Assembly (NCBI RefSeq): GCF_900096955.1
Contig: NZ_FMYL01000007.1
Location: forward strand, 1-64,000
Direction: 5' to 3'
DNA: 64,000 nucleotides
Origin: Acinetobacter boissieri
GTDB lineage: Bacteria; Pseudomonadota; Gammaproteobacteria; Pseudomonadales; Moraxellaceae
Both the position numbers and the translations under genes were made by a program. Below the pieces are notes generated by a model, which saw nothing but the letters and a program-made list of their open reading frames with translations, ran no database searches and was not told the DNA's origin. Below, in pieces: positions 1 through 9,884 of the stretch. Within the stretch, counting starts at the first letter, position 1. Every line of letters starts with the position of its first letter.

Positions 1-41
1 TATCAAGAAGTTTCTCTCAACAGCACCGCCGATGGATACGC

Positions 42-69
42 ATTATAGATCAATAATCTCCTAACGCAA
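42..69 (-). promoter_or_regulatory. Candidate stringent-type promoter reading out of the window
   Basis: On the minus strand a -35-like TTGCGT (64-69) is followed after 16 bp by a perfect TATAAT (42-47) and then a GC-rich stretch, GCGTATCC. A 16-bp spacer and GC-rich discriminator are typical of rRNA and tRNA promoters. Transcription would run leftwards off the window edge, so a stable RNA gene or rRNA operon just outside is inferred, not seen. Positions 1-41 would be its leader. Confidence 0.45.
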
Positions 70-130
70 TACCTTTCTTTAATTATCTCATTCAGGTGCT
101 CGGTTTTTAAGCTAAAAAGGAATATATCTT

Positions 131-183
131 ATAAAAAAAGCCAAATTGTTACTTTTTTATATCGCAAAAGCACCAATTTGGCT
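131..183 (-). terminator. Rho-independent terminator of pssA
   Basis: Perfect 10-bp inverted repeat: AGCCAAATTG at 139-148 and its complement at 174-183, with a loop of about 25 nt. On the minus strand the stem is followed by a run of seven T. It lies 16 bp beyond the pssA stop codon. Confidence 0.75.
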
Positions 184-199
184 GATCAACTTATCAATT

Positions 200-1015
200 T
201 TACTGTGCTTTTTCTTTAGCAAAGAATGTAGTGATAAATCCAGAGAGTACATAAAGTAGGGATACAACTAAAATACCAACGGGAATATTGTAGGTCATTG
301 CTGCAAGAATCATGACAACAGGTAACATAACAATGAAAGGAACTCGACTGCGGTCTACTTGCTTAAATGAGTAGTATTTCATGTTAGATACCATGAGAAT
401 ACCAACAATAACCATAAATGCAGCATATATAATTTGTATGGTTTTATCTTTTACATCAAAAAGATGTGGATAGTCTCTACTCACCCAAACCAATGAAACA
501 ACCAATATTGCACCCAATGGGCTTGCAATACCAATAAAGTAGCGTTTATCAACAGAGCCTATTTGTACATTAAATCTCGCTAGGCGAAAAGCAGCACAAG
601 CAGCGTAAATAAAACAACAAGCCAATCCTATGCGACCTAAACTGTGTAAACTCCAACTGTACATGAGTACTGCAGGTGCTAAACCAAATGCAATAAGATC
701 TGACAGCGAGTCAAGCTGTTCGCCAAACGCACTTTGCGCCCCTATTGCTCTTGCAACGCGACCATCTAACCCATCTAGAAATGCTGCAAGAAAAATTGCA
801 TATAATGCATGTAAATAATGGCTTTCCATACTGGCAATAATAGAGTAGAAACCACACAGCATCGCTGCTGTTGTAATCAAGTTTGGCCAAAGATAAATAC
901 CACGGCGTTTCACTCTTTGCCCCTCATTGGTGTCTTCTTCTTCGATCACCTCGAATGTAAAGCCATCATGGTTTTCATCAGAATATTCATCATTTGGCTT
1001 TGGTGTCTTAGTCAT
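200..1015 (-). CDS. pssA: CDP-diacylglycerol--serine O-phosphatidyltransferase
   Basis: Phosphatidylserine synthase transfers a phosphatidyl group from CDP-diacylglycerol to L-serine at the inner membrane, the first step toward phosphatidylethanolamine. The CDP-alcohol phosphatidyltransferase signature DGx2ARx8Gx3Dx3D is complete at about residues 84-106, and several hydrophobic helices follow. This is the membrane-integral class, not the phospholipase-D-like E. coli type. The frame is open 15 codons further upstream. I chose the ATG at 1015 because AGGAA sits 8 nt before it; the result is 271 residues with an acidic N-terminus. It lies 34 bp downstream of rlmJ on the same strand, so the two may be cotranscribed, and it ends at a good terminator. 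Confidence 0.93.
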   Translation of the reverse strand: MTKTPKPNDEYSDENHDGFTFEVIEEEDTNEGQRVKRRGIYLWPNLITTAAMLCGFYSIIASMESHYLHALYAIFLAAFLDGLDGRVARAIGAQSAFGEQLDSLSDLIAFGLAPAVLMYSWSLHSLGRIGLACCFIYAACAAFRLARFNVQIGSVDKRYFIGIASPLGAILVVSLVWVSRDYPHLFDVKDKTIQIIYAAFMVIVGILMVSNMKYYSFKQVDRSRVPFIVMLPVVMILAAMTYNIPVGILVVSLLYVLSGFITTFFAKEKAQ

Positions 1016-1049
1016 TTGTGGGTTTCCTAAATATCCTGATTTACTGCAA

Positions 1050-1907
1050 TTATTCACCAACAGTGGTTTTTACAACAACCGAACCACCGAGCTCATGCAT
1101 TTTTAAGTAAGGTGCTAACCATTTTAATGATTCTCTCGCTTGCTCTGCAAATTTCCAAGGTGGATTAATCACAAGTAGACCACAGCCATTTAAACCCACT
1201 GGTGTGTCATCTGGCCACACGCAAATTTCACAAACCAATTGACGGCGAATACCGGTGTTTGCCATTTTTTTAAGAAAACGATCGACCATGACACGATCTT
1301 TAATCGGATACCATACTGCAAATACACCTGTGGGCCATTTTGCATATGCATTTTTCAACAGTTCTATGAGTTGTGGAAAGTCTTGACGCTCTATTTCATA
1401 CGGTGGATCAATCATGACTAAACCACGTTTTTCTTTTGGTGGAATAACACCTAAAAGGCCTTCGTAAGCATCTCGTTGATGTAATCCTGCACGTTTGTCA
1501 TAGATATGATGATCTAATAGTTGAAAAACGTCCGGTTGCATTTCAAAGATTGTTGCACGGTCTACTTCTCTCATTCCTTTGAGTGCAAACCAAGGGGAAC
1601 CGGGGTATGCACCCTGTCCATCTTGTGTTCTAAGTTCTTCTACAAGTTTTAAGTAATGTTTGACTGTTTCTGGAGCAGTCTTTTTTTCTTGTGCTGTTAA
1701 TTGAATAAGACGATGAATTCCCGATAGAAACTCACCTGATTTTTGTGAAGGTGCCTTTGAAAGGTCGTACTTACCCGCACCACCATGTGTGTCGATATAA
1801 CAGTATGGTTTATCTTTTTGGTTTAAGCGATTGAGTAGTTGAAGCAGTAAAACATGCTTCATTACATCAGCAAAATTACCCGCATGGAAGTGGTGACGAT
1901 AGTTCAT
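1050..1907 (-). CDS. rlmJ: 23S rRNA (adenine(2030)-N6)-methyltransferase RlmJ
   Basis: RlmJ uses S-adenosylmethionine to methylate N6 of A2030 in 23S rRNA. The 285-residue protein opens with the family hallmark NYRHHFHAGNFADVMKH. It has a SAM-binding DTHGGAGKY at 39-47 and the adenine-N6 methyltransferase motif DPPY at 167-170. Length matches the family (about 280). The ATG at 1907 gives the canonical N-terminus directly. pssA follows on the same strand. The 2OG oxygenase gene starts divergently about 110 bp away, so the promoter should lie in 1908-2018. Confidence 0.95.
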   Translation of the reverse strand: MNYRHHFHAGNFADVMKHVLLLQLLNRLNQKDKPYCYIDTHGGAGKYDLSKAPSQKSGEFLSGIHRLIQLTAQEKKTAPETVKHYLKLVEELRTQDGQGAYPGSPWFALKGMREVDRATIFEMQPDVFQLLDHHIYDKRAGLHQRDAYEGLLGVIPPKEKRGLVMIDPPYEIERQDFPQLIELLKNAYAKWPTGVFAVWYPIKDRVMVDRFLKKMANTGIRRQLVCEICVWPDDTPVGLNGCGLLVINPPWKFAEQARESLKWLAPYLKMHELGGSVVVKTTVGE

Positions 1908-2018
1908 AGGTGTGTATTTCCCTCATTTCAAGCTACATCTTAACACGAATTTTTTTTTCCATGCTGTGCGTAAAACTGTTCTAATAGATCTATTCTTCGC
2001 TTTTGTTACGATTTAATT

Positions 2019-2621
2019 ATGCTTAATGCCTCTTTTCCAGCTCATTGGGATACTGGTTTAATCTTAGATCAGCTTGATTCTTATGGTTTTTGTATTGTTG
2101 ATCGAGTCTATAATAATGACTATTTCACGGCGTTAAATATAGAGTGCTTATCTCATCTAAATGAGTTTCGCGCAGCAGGTATTCAAAATGGTGTCGTCAG
2201 CCATATTCGTAGTGACCACATTTTATGGCTTGATGATGCTCAAGTGCTTGCACAACAACATCGTGCAAATTTATTGGCTCTAGGAAAGGTGTTTAATCAG
2301 GCTTTTTTTATGGGTATTAATCATGTTGAAGCACATTTTGCACGTTATGGCATTGGTGAAGCCTATGCTTTACATAGAGATAACCCTCAACAAAAAAATG
2401 ATCGAATCATTTCAACTGTGTTTTATATGCACAATGCTTGGCAAGATAACTGGGGCGGTGAACTGCGCTTACAAGATAAGCATGACGCTTGGCATGTCAT
2501 TATTCCAAAACCAAATAGAATGGTCATTTTTGACAGTAACTTGCTACATGAGGTTCAAATTTCTAAACAACAACGCTTGTCTATTACCGCATGGCTAAGA
2601 CATGATCGTCAAACTTGGTGA
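2019..2621 (+). CDS. 2OG-Fe(II) oxygenase family protein
   Basis: A 200-residue protein of the prolyl-4-hydroxylase/SM-20-like fold. The iron triad is visible as H119-x-D121 (in LHRDN) and H177 (in LLHEV), and R186 is placed to bind the 2-oxoglutarate carboxylate. Family members hydroxylate protein or small-molecule substrates; the substrate here cannot be told. It is followed 42 bp later by an uncharacterised helical protein on the same strand, and the pair ends at a terminator. The function beyond the fold is not assigned. Confidence 0.85.
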   Translation: MLNASFPAHWDTGLILDQLDSYGFCIVDRVYNNDYFTALNIECLSHLNEFRAAGIQNGVVSHIRSDHILWLDDAQVLAQQHRANLLALGKVFNQAFFMGINHVEAHFARYGIGEAYALHRDNPQQKNDRIISTVFYMHNAWQDNWGGELRLQDKHDAWHVIIPKPNRMVIFDSNLLHEVQISKQQRLSITAWLRHDRQTW

Positions 2622-2663
2622 TAGTATGTATGGGCAATATAAGTACTTTATATAGGTTATGCT

Positions 2664-3182
2664 ATGAGTAAATCAGTCATTCAACGCATTGGTGAAACAG
2701 ACCAAATGTATTTAGAAGCAAATTCTGCTGAATTAGCGTTAGAGCGTGGTCAATTACGCTTAACTTTGGTTGAATTAAGTCAGCATAAGTCAGAAAAAAT
2801 ACATTTTTTACATGAAGCAATTGCGCTATTAGAGCAAGCTCGTATAGAGTTTGAAGACATAGATACTTCATTGTATGTGGATTTATCTTTGGCTTTAGCG
2901 CATGCCTACATGCTGTATTATGAACTAACACATGACATAAAATTCGCTACCATTACGCAACAAATTTTAAAGCCTTTAGCGCATTTAAAACAAGCGAATG
3001 TTTACTTGATACTTGCATATGCTTGTAAGTGTAAAAAAGAGTTGGCTTTAACACGACATTGGCTCAGTAAATATTTGGCTTGTACAAATAAAGACTTAGA
3101 GATGCTCTTACAACATTCTGCATTTCAAGTATTGAAAGACGAAATTTGGTTTAAAGAACTCATACACGAACATTTATCTTAA
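2664..3182 (+). CDS. Uncharacterised helical protein
   Basis: A 172-residue, probably all-helical cytosolic protein with no signal peptide or membrane segment. Alternating leucine- and alanine-rich helices (ALERGQLRLTLVEL, LHEAIALLEQARIEF, LSLALAHAYMLYYEL) look like degenerate tetratricopeptide repeats, but no canonical TPR consensus is clear. It lies 42 bp after the 2OG oxygenase and was probably cotranscribed with it. I do not recognise the family. A scaffold role is only a guess from the repeat-like helices. Confidence 0.7.
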   Translation: MSKSVIQRIGETDQMYLEANSAELALERGQLRLTLVELSQHKSEKIHFLHEAIALLEQARIEFEDIDTSLYVDLSLALAHAYMLYYELTHDIKFATITQQILKPLAHLKQANVYLILAYACKCKKELALTRHWLSKYLACTNKDLEMLLQHSAFQVLKDEIWFKELIHEHLS

Positions 3183-3185
3183 TCA

Positions 3186-3216
3186 AAAAAACACCGCCAT
3201 AAAAGCGGTGTTTTTT
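3186..3216. terminator. Bidirectional terminator between convergent genes
   Basis: An AAAACACCGC stem and its complement enclose a short loop (CATAAAA region), flanked by A and T runs on both sides. It sits between the end of the helical-protein gene and the end of mdh, so it can serve both strands. Confidence 0.85.
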
Positions 3217-3231
3217 ACTAATAACTGACTA

Positions 3232-4215
3232 TTATAGTAAGTGCGAAATCGCTGCTCGCTCTTCTTCTAGCTCTTGTAAAGTAAAATCCATACGCTCACG
3301 GCTAAAGGCATCTATTTCTAAGCCTTCCACGCGCGTATATTCACCATTCTCACAAGTCACAGGCACACCGTACATCACACCTTCTGGAATACCGTATGAT
3401 CCATCTGATGGAATACCCATTGTTACCCACTCACCAGATGTACCCAGTGCCCAATCATGCATGTGGTCAATTGCCGCATTGGCAGCTGATGCTGCTGAAG
3501 ATAAACCGCGCGCGTTGATAATTGCTGCACCGCGTTTTCCAACCGTTGGCAAGAACTCGTCTTTATTCCAAGCGTTATCGTTAATTTTGTCTTTAAGGCT
3601 TTGACCATTTACTGTTGCAAAACGATAATCTGCATACATGGTTGGTGAATGGTTGCCCCATACCGTTAATTTTTTAATGTCTGCCACAGCGATATTGGCT
3701 TTTTGGGCCAATTGCGTTAATGCACGGTTATGGTCTAAACGTAACATTGCAGTAAAGTTTTTTGCAGGTAGATCTGGCGCAGATTTCATTGCAATATAAG
3801 CATTGGTATTTGCAGGATTACCTACCACCAATACTTTTACATCACGGCTTGCATGATCATTCAGCGCTTTGCCTTGTACAGTGAAGATTTTTGCATTTTC
3901 CTGCAACAGATCAGCACGCTCCATACCCGGACCACGTGGACGTGCACCAACAAGCAACGCATAATCGGTATCTTTAAAAGCTACATTTGGGTCATCTGTA
4001 CAGATAATTTCATTTAATAATGGAAATGCACAATCATCGAGCTCCATTTTTACGCCTTGTAGAGCTTGTTGTGCTTTTTCAACCGGAATTTCTAGTAGTT
4101 GTAAGATGACTGGTTGATCTTTCCCTAGCATTTCACCACTTGCAATACGGAATAGTAAGCTGTATCCGATTTGACCTGCTGCTCCAGTAACAGTAACGCG
4201 AACGGGTTGCTTCAT
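3232..4215 (-). CDS. mdh: Malate dehydrogenase
   Basis: Interconverts malate and oxaloacetate with NAD in the TCA cycle. The 327-residue protein has the nucleotide-binding GAAGQIGY at 11-18, the substrate loop with [13 protein letters not shown], and the catalytic histidine region [11 protein letters not shown]. It is of the 325-330 residue type, unlike the 312-residue E. coli Mdh. The frame is open 18 codons further upstream. I chose the ATG at 4215 because it gives the family N-terminus [11 protein letters not shown] and follows an AAGGAC ribosome-binding site. It is monocistronic between the terminator at 3186 and the upstream RNase-like gene. Confidence 0.96.
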   Translation of the reverse strand: MKQPVRVTVTGAAGQIGYSLLFRIASGEMLGKDQPVILQLLEIPVEKAQQALQGVKMELDDCAFPLLNEIICTDDPNVAFKDTDYALLVGARPRGPGMERADLLQENAKIFTVQGKALNDHASRDVKVLVVGNPANTNAYIAMKSAPDLPAKNFTAMLRLDHNRALTQLAQKANIAVADIKKLTVWGNHSPTMYADYRFATVNGQSLKDKINDNAWNKDEFLPTVGKRGAAIINARGLSSAASAANAAIDHMHDWALGTSGEWVTMGIPSDGSYGIPEGVMYGVPVTCENGEYTRVEGLEIDAFSRERMDFTLQELEEERAAISHLL

Positions 4216-4371
4216 TGTCCTTTTCTCCATTTGGGTGTTGTAAATATCATTAGATCGTCTTTGAACCACGATTCTGTTGATATGAAATGCTCAAGATTGT
4301 ACTTTAATCTTGCGAAAGATGCATATTTAATCATGCATTATCATGATCATTTCACAACACAAAAATTAGAT

Positions 4372-5037
4372 TTAGTATGTTCCTTGAATCATTATATTAT
4401 TTGGGCAATTAGACACCATGCTGGTCGGACACGATTTAAACTGACCATTATTTTTATAACAGATGCTTACGTGCGTTAAATATGCAGTGCGACCTTCTTT
4501 TTGGCAATTCAAAACCACACTTCGCTCGGGCAACCCCTTATTTAAGGCAAAGAACTGCCCTTCTAATGCTATTTTTTGTACATTATTTGAACTTGTGTCT
4601 GTAAGTACCATTGGAATTTTCAGGTTTTGTGCATAGTTAATAATCGTTCTAAAATATTGTGATGCTGTCATTTGTGTACAACCACCAATTGTACGCCATA
4701 GTTGCACACGATAAGCTTCATCTGGAATTACTCGTGCGACAACTTTGGCCTGTAAAGGTGGTAAATTTGCAGATGAATCTGTTGCACAGTTATTATCAAA
4801 AGTTTCTGGGATTAAACTTGCGATCGTTAAAGAGTACCCTTCTAAACATTTTCGTTGTTTTTTCTGATTAATATCAAGTGCACAAATTGCAGGTGTCATT
4901 TGAATATGTAAAATATAACCTGTATTGACATTACTTTTGCTGGCAAAAACTGGCGTTGCAGTAAAGTAAACCCATGCGCCACTAAATAAAACAACCACAT
5001 AAAATATGCGAGATCTTGACTGTTGTGCCCAAGCCAT
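4372..5037 (-). CDS. RNase T2/RNase I-family protein lacking catalytic residues
   Basis: A 221-residue exported protein with an N-terminal signal or anchor (FYVVVLFSGAWVYFTATPVFA, residues 12-32, shown in full as a hydrophobic run). Residues 40-66, 102-145 and 170-215 line up with remembered E. coli RNase I: YILHIQMTPAICA matches YVLALSWQTGFCQ, and AYLTHVSI matches AYLTEIQI. The two catalytic boxes have decayed. HGLWP is replaced by ASLIP (73-77), and EYAKHGAC is replaced by LWRTIGGC (113-120). Both catalytic histidines, the glutamate and the lysine are therefore gone, while disulfide-forming cysteines are retained. It may act as a periplasmic binding protein or RNase-fold scaffold; its role is unknown. 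Confidence 0.75.
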   Translation of the reverse strand: MAWAQQSRSRIFYVVVLFSGAWVYFTATPVFASKSNVNTGYILHIQMTPAICALDINQKKQRKCLEGYSLTIASLIPETFDNNCATDSSANLPPLQAKVVARVIPDEAYRVQLWRTIGGCTQMTASQYFRTIINYAQNLKIPMVLTDTSSNNVQKIALEGQFFALNKGLPERSVVLNCQKEGRTAYLTHVSICYKNNGQFKSCPTSMVSNCPNNIMIQGTY

Positions 5038-5109
5038 TACATCACCACTGACCTTTTCACTTTAGGTTGCACAATAAAATCTAACATTAAATATCATCCC
5101 TAATATAAC

Positions 5110-7068
5110 TTAATTGGTACTACGTAACGGAATAGGTTTCATCCACTTACTCATATATTGATTACCTTGCCCTAAAATAGCACCATAATGAATGGTATTG
5201 GTCATTACATTTTTGACATAGTTACGCGTTTCATCAATTGGAATCGTTTCAACATACTGATCTGCCACCAATGCTTGATCTGTTGGTTGCCATCTTAATG
5301 CACGATTTGGTCCTGCGTTATAGCCTGCTGTCGCAAGTACAGGGTTACCGCTCAATTGGCCCTGTATCATCGAAAGATAATAGGTGCCGTAACGGACATT
5401 GGTGTTCATATCACTCAGTGCTAAAGGGGTATAGGTTTCGCCCATTTGTTTAGCGACTAATTTAGCCGTATTTGGCATAATTTGCATAAGACCGCCAGCA
5501 CCTACATTAGAGCGAGCTGTCGTTACAAAACGACTTTCTTGTCGCATTAAGCCGTACGCCCATGCAGGATCTAGGCCAACATTTGCACTGTGCATCAAAA
5601 CGGCGTTTTGATTAGGCGTGAGATAACGCAGATTATAATTATGAACATTGACTGTACGGTCAGCCGCATAAATCGCGCGATCATACCAACCCATTAATGC
5701 CGCTCTTTGTGCTGCCGCTAAAAGCAATCCGTCATCTTGTTTTAAATACGCTTGGCGAACTGCCCAATTCCATTCTCTAATACTAAAGCTTGCAGGTGCT
5801 GAAATCTGTTTTAAAGTAAATGCTCGATTAAAATTCAAATCTTGAGTCAAACGCTGCTGATCACTTTCTGATGCAGTTGCTTGATCAATACGGTTATATC
5901 TTTTACCTATTCGTTCTTGTGCCAACAAGTTATGATAGTCATCTCCACTTTGGGCTAAGTTTTGATAAATGTCTTGTGCTTGTTGTTTTGATGCTTGATC
6001 GTTTCTTTGTTCATCTGCACGTGCGAGCCAATACTGCCAGCGATCTTCTTGTTGCTGGGTAACACTCATCACAGAAATTGCACGAATCAAACTATCCCAT
6101 GCACTAAAACGAATCGCTTGTCTTGCATAAATTTCAGCTTCTTCAGGGCTAAATGGCAAACCATAGCTGGCATCGAAATCATCTAAAATAATACGATTAA
6201 AATTGTTCTTTAATACACTTGTACCGCCAATATAAGCCACAGTTCTATACAAATACTTTTGCACATCTGGCGGTGTAGTTTCTACAGTACGCCCAACACT
6301 ACTTAATGCTGTCGTCAAATCTGAATCTGCTAGACGACCCAATGCAAAAATAAGATAAGCATAATCTGTGTCGTTATTTTTAGGTGCTGACCATAAATAT
6401 CCCAAAGGATTGGTTTGAATTTGCATGAGTTGATTGATGGTCAAATTCAAGCCTAGACCTTGTGCACTGGATACAGCAAGCCCAATTTGCCCTGCACGTA
6501 ACTGAGCCCATACGCGCTGTTTTTTATCTGTTGCGGTAATCATTGAACTATTGAGCATCATACGAATCAGACCCAAACAACTGTCTGGCTGAGTGCTTGT
6601 GCTTAGCCATAAATCTTTAAATTCAGCAAAAACAAGAGCATCTCCAGATTGTGCCCGCACTTGTGCAATGGCACATTTTTCTGCGGGATCTGGGTTTGAT
6701 ACATAGTGAATAATCTGTTGAGCACTCGGAAAATCGGAAATTTTTACTTTTTCTTCAACATAGTCAGCAGCCAGCTTTTCTGCCATAGCCGAGTTAGGAT
6801 AGCTTTGAATAAATTGTAAGATACTGGTTGGAGATTGCGTCACCAAATCCATATTGAGCTGAAAGTATTGCGGGTAATAGCCAAGTACGTCTGATTGCAT
6901 ACTTGCAGTATATTGATCTAGCAATGCACTATTACCGCGATTACTTGCATTTAATGCATCATTAAACTGTTCATTCGATGCATACAGGTCATTTGCAGAC
7001 AAAGCGATTACCGTCAAACCAACGTATCGAAAAGTTTTTTGCTTATACTGCACCCATAAATCACGCAT
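5110..7068 (-). CDS. slt: Soluble lytic murein transglycosylase
   Basis: Cleaves the MurNAc-GlcNAc bond of peptidoglycan to form 1,6-anhydromuropeptides in the periplasm. A signal peptide (residues about 1-30, ending ANDLYA) is followed by a long helical superhelix domain. A C-terminal goose-lysozyme-like domain follows, with the catalytic glutamate in RQESRF (about residue 511), GAGGLMQIMPNTA, and the AGYNAGPNRA motif. This is the Slt70 layout at 652 residues. An in-frame ATG at 7086 is possible, but the one at 7068 gives a better signal peptide. It is divergent from miaB. Confidence 0.9.
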   Translation of the reverse strand: MRDLWVQYKQKTFRYVGLTVIALSANDLYASNEQFNDALNASNRGNSALLDQYTASMQSDVLGYYPQYFQLNMDLVTQSPTSILQFIQSYPNSAMAEKLAADYVEEKVKISDFPSAQQIIHYVSNPDPAEKCAIAQVRAQSGDALVFAEFKDLWLSTSTQPDSCLGLIRMMLNSSMITATDKKQRVWAQLRAGQIGLAVSSAQGLGLNLTINQLMQIQTNPLGYLWSAPKNNDTDYAYLIFALGRLADSDLTTALSSVGRTVETTPPDVQKYLYRTVAYIGGTSVLKNNFNRIILDDFDASYGLPFSPEEAEIYARQAIRFSAWDSLIRAISVMSVTQQQEDRWQYWLARADEQRNDQASKQQAQDIYQNLAQSGDDYHNLLAQERIGKRYNRIDQATASESDQQRLTQDLNFNRAFTLKQISAPASFSIREWNWAVRQAYLKQDDGLLLAAAQRAALMGWYDRAIYAADRTVNVHNYNLRYLTPNQNAVLMHSANVGLDPAWAYGLMRQESRFVTTARSNVGAGGLMQIMPNTAKLVAKQMGETYTPLALSDMNTNVRYGTYYLSMIQGQLSGNPVLATAGYNAGPNRALRWQPTDQALVADQYVETIPIDETRNYVKNVMTNTIHYGAILGQGNQYMSKWMKPIPLRSTN

Positions 7069-7277
7069 AAAATAAACTAATCTCATTATTAATAAATGGT
7101 GATTTTAATCGTTCAAGCACCAATAAGCTGTTATGTTGTGTAATTCAAAAAATGATCATAAAGCGTCTTTATCAAAAGCTACTCGCAACGCAATAAAAAT
7201 GCTAGAATACGCCACCTTTTTTACTGTTGTGTGAAGCCATGTGCTTCCATGCTTAACCTTTTGTCTTAGGAGCCTAC

Positions 7278-8744
7278 ATGACGGTTCAAACATTCATTCC
7301 TTCTCGTGCCAACGGTACTCACGCTGCCTCAGAAAACACTGTTACCCAGCATTCGCACCCCAGCTCTATTTCAACGACAGTTAAAAAACTGTATATCGAA
7401 ACGCAAGGGTGTCAAATGAATGAATACGACAGTCACCGTATGGCAGACTTACTCGGAGACTCTCACGGCTACGTGCTCACAGACAATCCTAACGATGCAG
7501 ATATTCTACTTATGAATACTTGCTCAATTCGTGAAAAAGCACAAGAAAAAGTATTTAGCGAATTAGGCAGATGGCGAAAGATTAAACAAAACAACCCAGA
7601 TCTGATTATTGGGGTGGGTGGCTGTGTTGCTTCGCAAGAAGGTGACAACATACAAAAACGTGCACCGTATGTAGATATGGTTTTTGGCCCACAAACCCTG
7701 CACCGTTTACCGCAAATGCTTGATCAGCATGAAACGCAAATTACTACGCCTAAAAAAGACAAAATTAAACTGGTCGATATTTCATTTCCAGACATTGAAA
7801 AGTTCGACTTTTTACCTGAGCCACGTGTTGAAGGACACAAAGCATTTGTTTCCATTATGGAAGGCTGTTCTAAATATTGTTCATTCTGCGTTGTGCCGTA
7901 TACCCGTGGAGAGGAAGTATCTCGCCCACTAGATGACGTGATTGAAGAAATTGCAACACTGGCTGAAAAAGGTGTGAGAGAAATTTCTTTACTTGGACAA
8001 AACGTAAATGGCTACCGTGGCGAAACATTTGATGGTGGTATTTGCACATTTGCTGAATTACTTCGTTTAGTTGCGGCCATTCCAGGTATTGGACGCTTAC
8101 GCTATACCACATCTCACCCCCTTGAATTTTCAGAAGAGCTCATAGAGTGCTACCGTGATTTACCACAAATGGTGTCTCACCTACACTTGCCTGTACAAAG
8201 TGGTTCAAACGATGTACTACAAGCCATGAAACGCAACCATAAAATTGATGTTTACACCGATAAAATTGCCAAGTTACGTCAGATTCGCCCCGATATGCAC
8301 TTATCAAGTGATTTTATTATTGGTTTCCCGGGTGAAACAGACCAACACTTTAATGAAACAATGCAATTTATTAAAGCGCTTGACTTCGATCACTCCTATA
8401 GCTTTATTTATTCAAAACGTCCAGGTACGCCTGCAGCAGAACTTGAAGATACGATTCCAGACCTTGTAAAAAAAGCACGCCTTGCTCAAGTGCAACAAGT
8501 GATTAAAAAATCAAGTATTGATAAAACAGATGCTATGCTCGGTACAGTACAACGTGTTTTAGTCGAAAATGTTTCTCAAAAAGATGAAAATATTTTGGTC
8601 GGTACAGCAGATAACACCCGTTTAGTGAGCTTTATTGGCGATGCCAGTTTAATTGGGCGTTTTGTAGAGGTAGAAGTCACTGAAATCAAAACCTTGAATT
8701 TTGTTTTCGGTCACCTCTTGAATGTTGAGGCTGACGTGGCGTAA
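7278..8744 (+). CDS. miaB: tRNA-2-methylthio-N6-dimethylallyladenosine synthase MiaB
   Basis: A radical-SAM methylthiotransferase that adds the 2-methylthio group to i6A37 of tRNAs. The N-terminal UPF0004 domain carries three cluster cysteines ([25 protein letters not shown]). The radical-SAM motif Cx3Cx2C is at C197, C201 and C204 (CSKYCSFC). The C-terminal TRAM domain spans about 420-480. At 488 residues it has about 36 extra residues before the conserved [13 protein letters not shown] start, hydrophilic and Ser/Thr/His rich. The ATG at 7278 follows AGGAG. It heads the miaB-phoH-ybeY cluster, as in many gammaproteobacteria. Confidence 0.97.
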   Translation: MTVQTFIPSRANGTHAASENTVTQHSHPSSISTTVKKLYIETQGCQMNEYDSHRMADLLGDSHGYVLTDNPNDADILLMNTCSIREKAQEKVFSELGRWRKIKQNNPDLIIGVGGCVASQEGDNIQKRAPYVDMVFGPQTLHRLPQMLDQHETQITTPKKDKIKLVDISFPDIEKFDFLPEPRVEGHKAFVSIMEGCSKYCSFCVVPYTRGEEVSRPLDDVIEEIATLAEKGVREISLLGQNVNGYRGETFDGGICTFAELLRLVAAIPGIGRLRYTTSHPLEFSEELIECYRDLPQMVSHLHLPVQSGSNDVLQAMKRNHKIDVYTDKIAKLRQIRPDMHLSSDFIIGFPGETDQHFNETMQFIKALDFDHSYSFIYSKRPGTPAAELEDTIPDLVKKARLAQVQQVIKKSSIDKTDAMLGTVQRVLVENVSQKDENILVGTADNTRLVSFIGDASLIGRFVEVEVTEIKTLNFVFGHLLNVEADVA

Positions 8745-8784
8745 TGTAGAAGGGTAGATAAACAACCACTAAAAAGGGATACAC

Positions 8785-9858
8785 TTGACTACATCTATAA
8801 GACGTACAGTTGCTTTTCCAGGTATTTCTATGGAGCACCTAAAAATTATGTTAGGTGCTTACAATAGTCATTTAAAACAAATCGAACAACGCCTAGATGT
8901 CAATATCATTCACCGAGGCGATTCATTTTACGTTGACGGCGACCTCGATACTGTGGCACGTGCCGAGTCATTACTCAATAAATTATATGAAGAGTCTGAA
9001 CTCTCAAAACAAGTCACAGCAGAACAAATTCATTTAATGATTCAAGGCAGTCAAACTGACCAAGACCTTATGAATGATGATGGACAAGAACATACCGGTT
9101 TAGACGATGTGTGGCTACAAACACGCAAAGGTCGAATCAACCCACGTGGGGCAAACCAAAAACGCTATGTACAGCGTATTTTACAAAGCGATATTTCATT
9201 TGGTATTGGCCCTGCAGGTACAGGTAAAACCTACTTGGCTGTTGCTGCAGCAACAGATATGCTTGAAAGAAATGAAATTCAGCGTATTTTATTGGTGCGT
9301 CCCGCAGTTGAAGCAGGTGAAAAACTGGGCTTTTTACCGGGTGATTTAAGCCAAAAGATTGACCCTTACCTACGCCCTTTATATGATGCGCTCTATGAAA
9401 TGTTAGGCTTTGAAAAAGTAGCCAAACTGATTGAACGCCAAGTCATTGAAGTTGCACCGCTAGCTTACATGCGTGGTCGTACGCTCAATCACTCTTTTGT
9501 GATTTTAGACGAAGCACAAAACACGACACCTGAACAAATGAAAATGTTTCTAACTCGCTTGGGATTTGGCTCACGTGCTGTTATTACAGGTGACATTACT
9601 CAAGTTGATTTACCTCGTGGCCACCAATCTGGTCTTGCTCACGCTTTACGTGTATTAGAACCTGTGAAAGAAATTCATATCACTCGTTTCCACTCGCGTG
9701 ACGTTGTACGCCATCAATTGGTACAAAAAATCGTTGAGGCTTACGAAGGTTGGGACTCAGAACAACAGCGATTCAATGCCACTGAACGTGCTGAACGCAA
9801 AGCACGTCAAGAAGCACTGACTGCTGAAAATGACTCTGCAGCGGATCAACAACACTAA
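8785..9858 (+). CDS. ybeZ: PhoH-like ATPase (YbeZ)
   Basis: A cytosolic P-loop ATPase of the PhoH family, 357 residues, with Walker A GPAGTGKT at 142-149 and Walker B FVILDEAQN. A KH-like N-terminal part precedes the ATPase. YbeZ is known to partner YbeY in rRNA maturation. The start is a TTG at 8785, preceded by AAAAAGGG; the first downstream ATG would cut off the conserved N-terminal segment. It lies 40 bp after miaB and 26 bp before ybeY, so it is almost certainly in one operon. Confidence 0.93.
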   Translation: MTTSIRRTVAFPGISMEHLKIMLGAYNSHLKQIEQRLDVNIIHRGDSFYVDGDLDTVARAESLLNKLYEESELSKQVTAEQIHLMIQGSQTDQDLMNDDGQEHTGLDDVWLQTRKGRINPRGANQKRYVQRILQSDISFGIGPAGTGKTYLAVAAATDMLERNEIQRILLVRPAVEAGEKLGFLPGDLSQKIDPYLRPLYDALYEMLGFEKVAKLIERQVIEVAPLAYMRGRTLNHSFVILDEAQNTTPEQMKMFLTRLGFGSRAVITGDITQVDLPRGHQSGLAHALRVLEPVKEIHITRFHSRDVVRHQLVQKIVEAYEGWDSEQQRFNATERAERKARQEALTAENDSAADQQH

Positions 9859-9884
9859 TTCTATTACCTTATTAAGGATTATCA

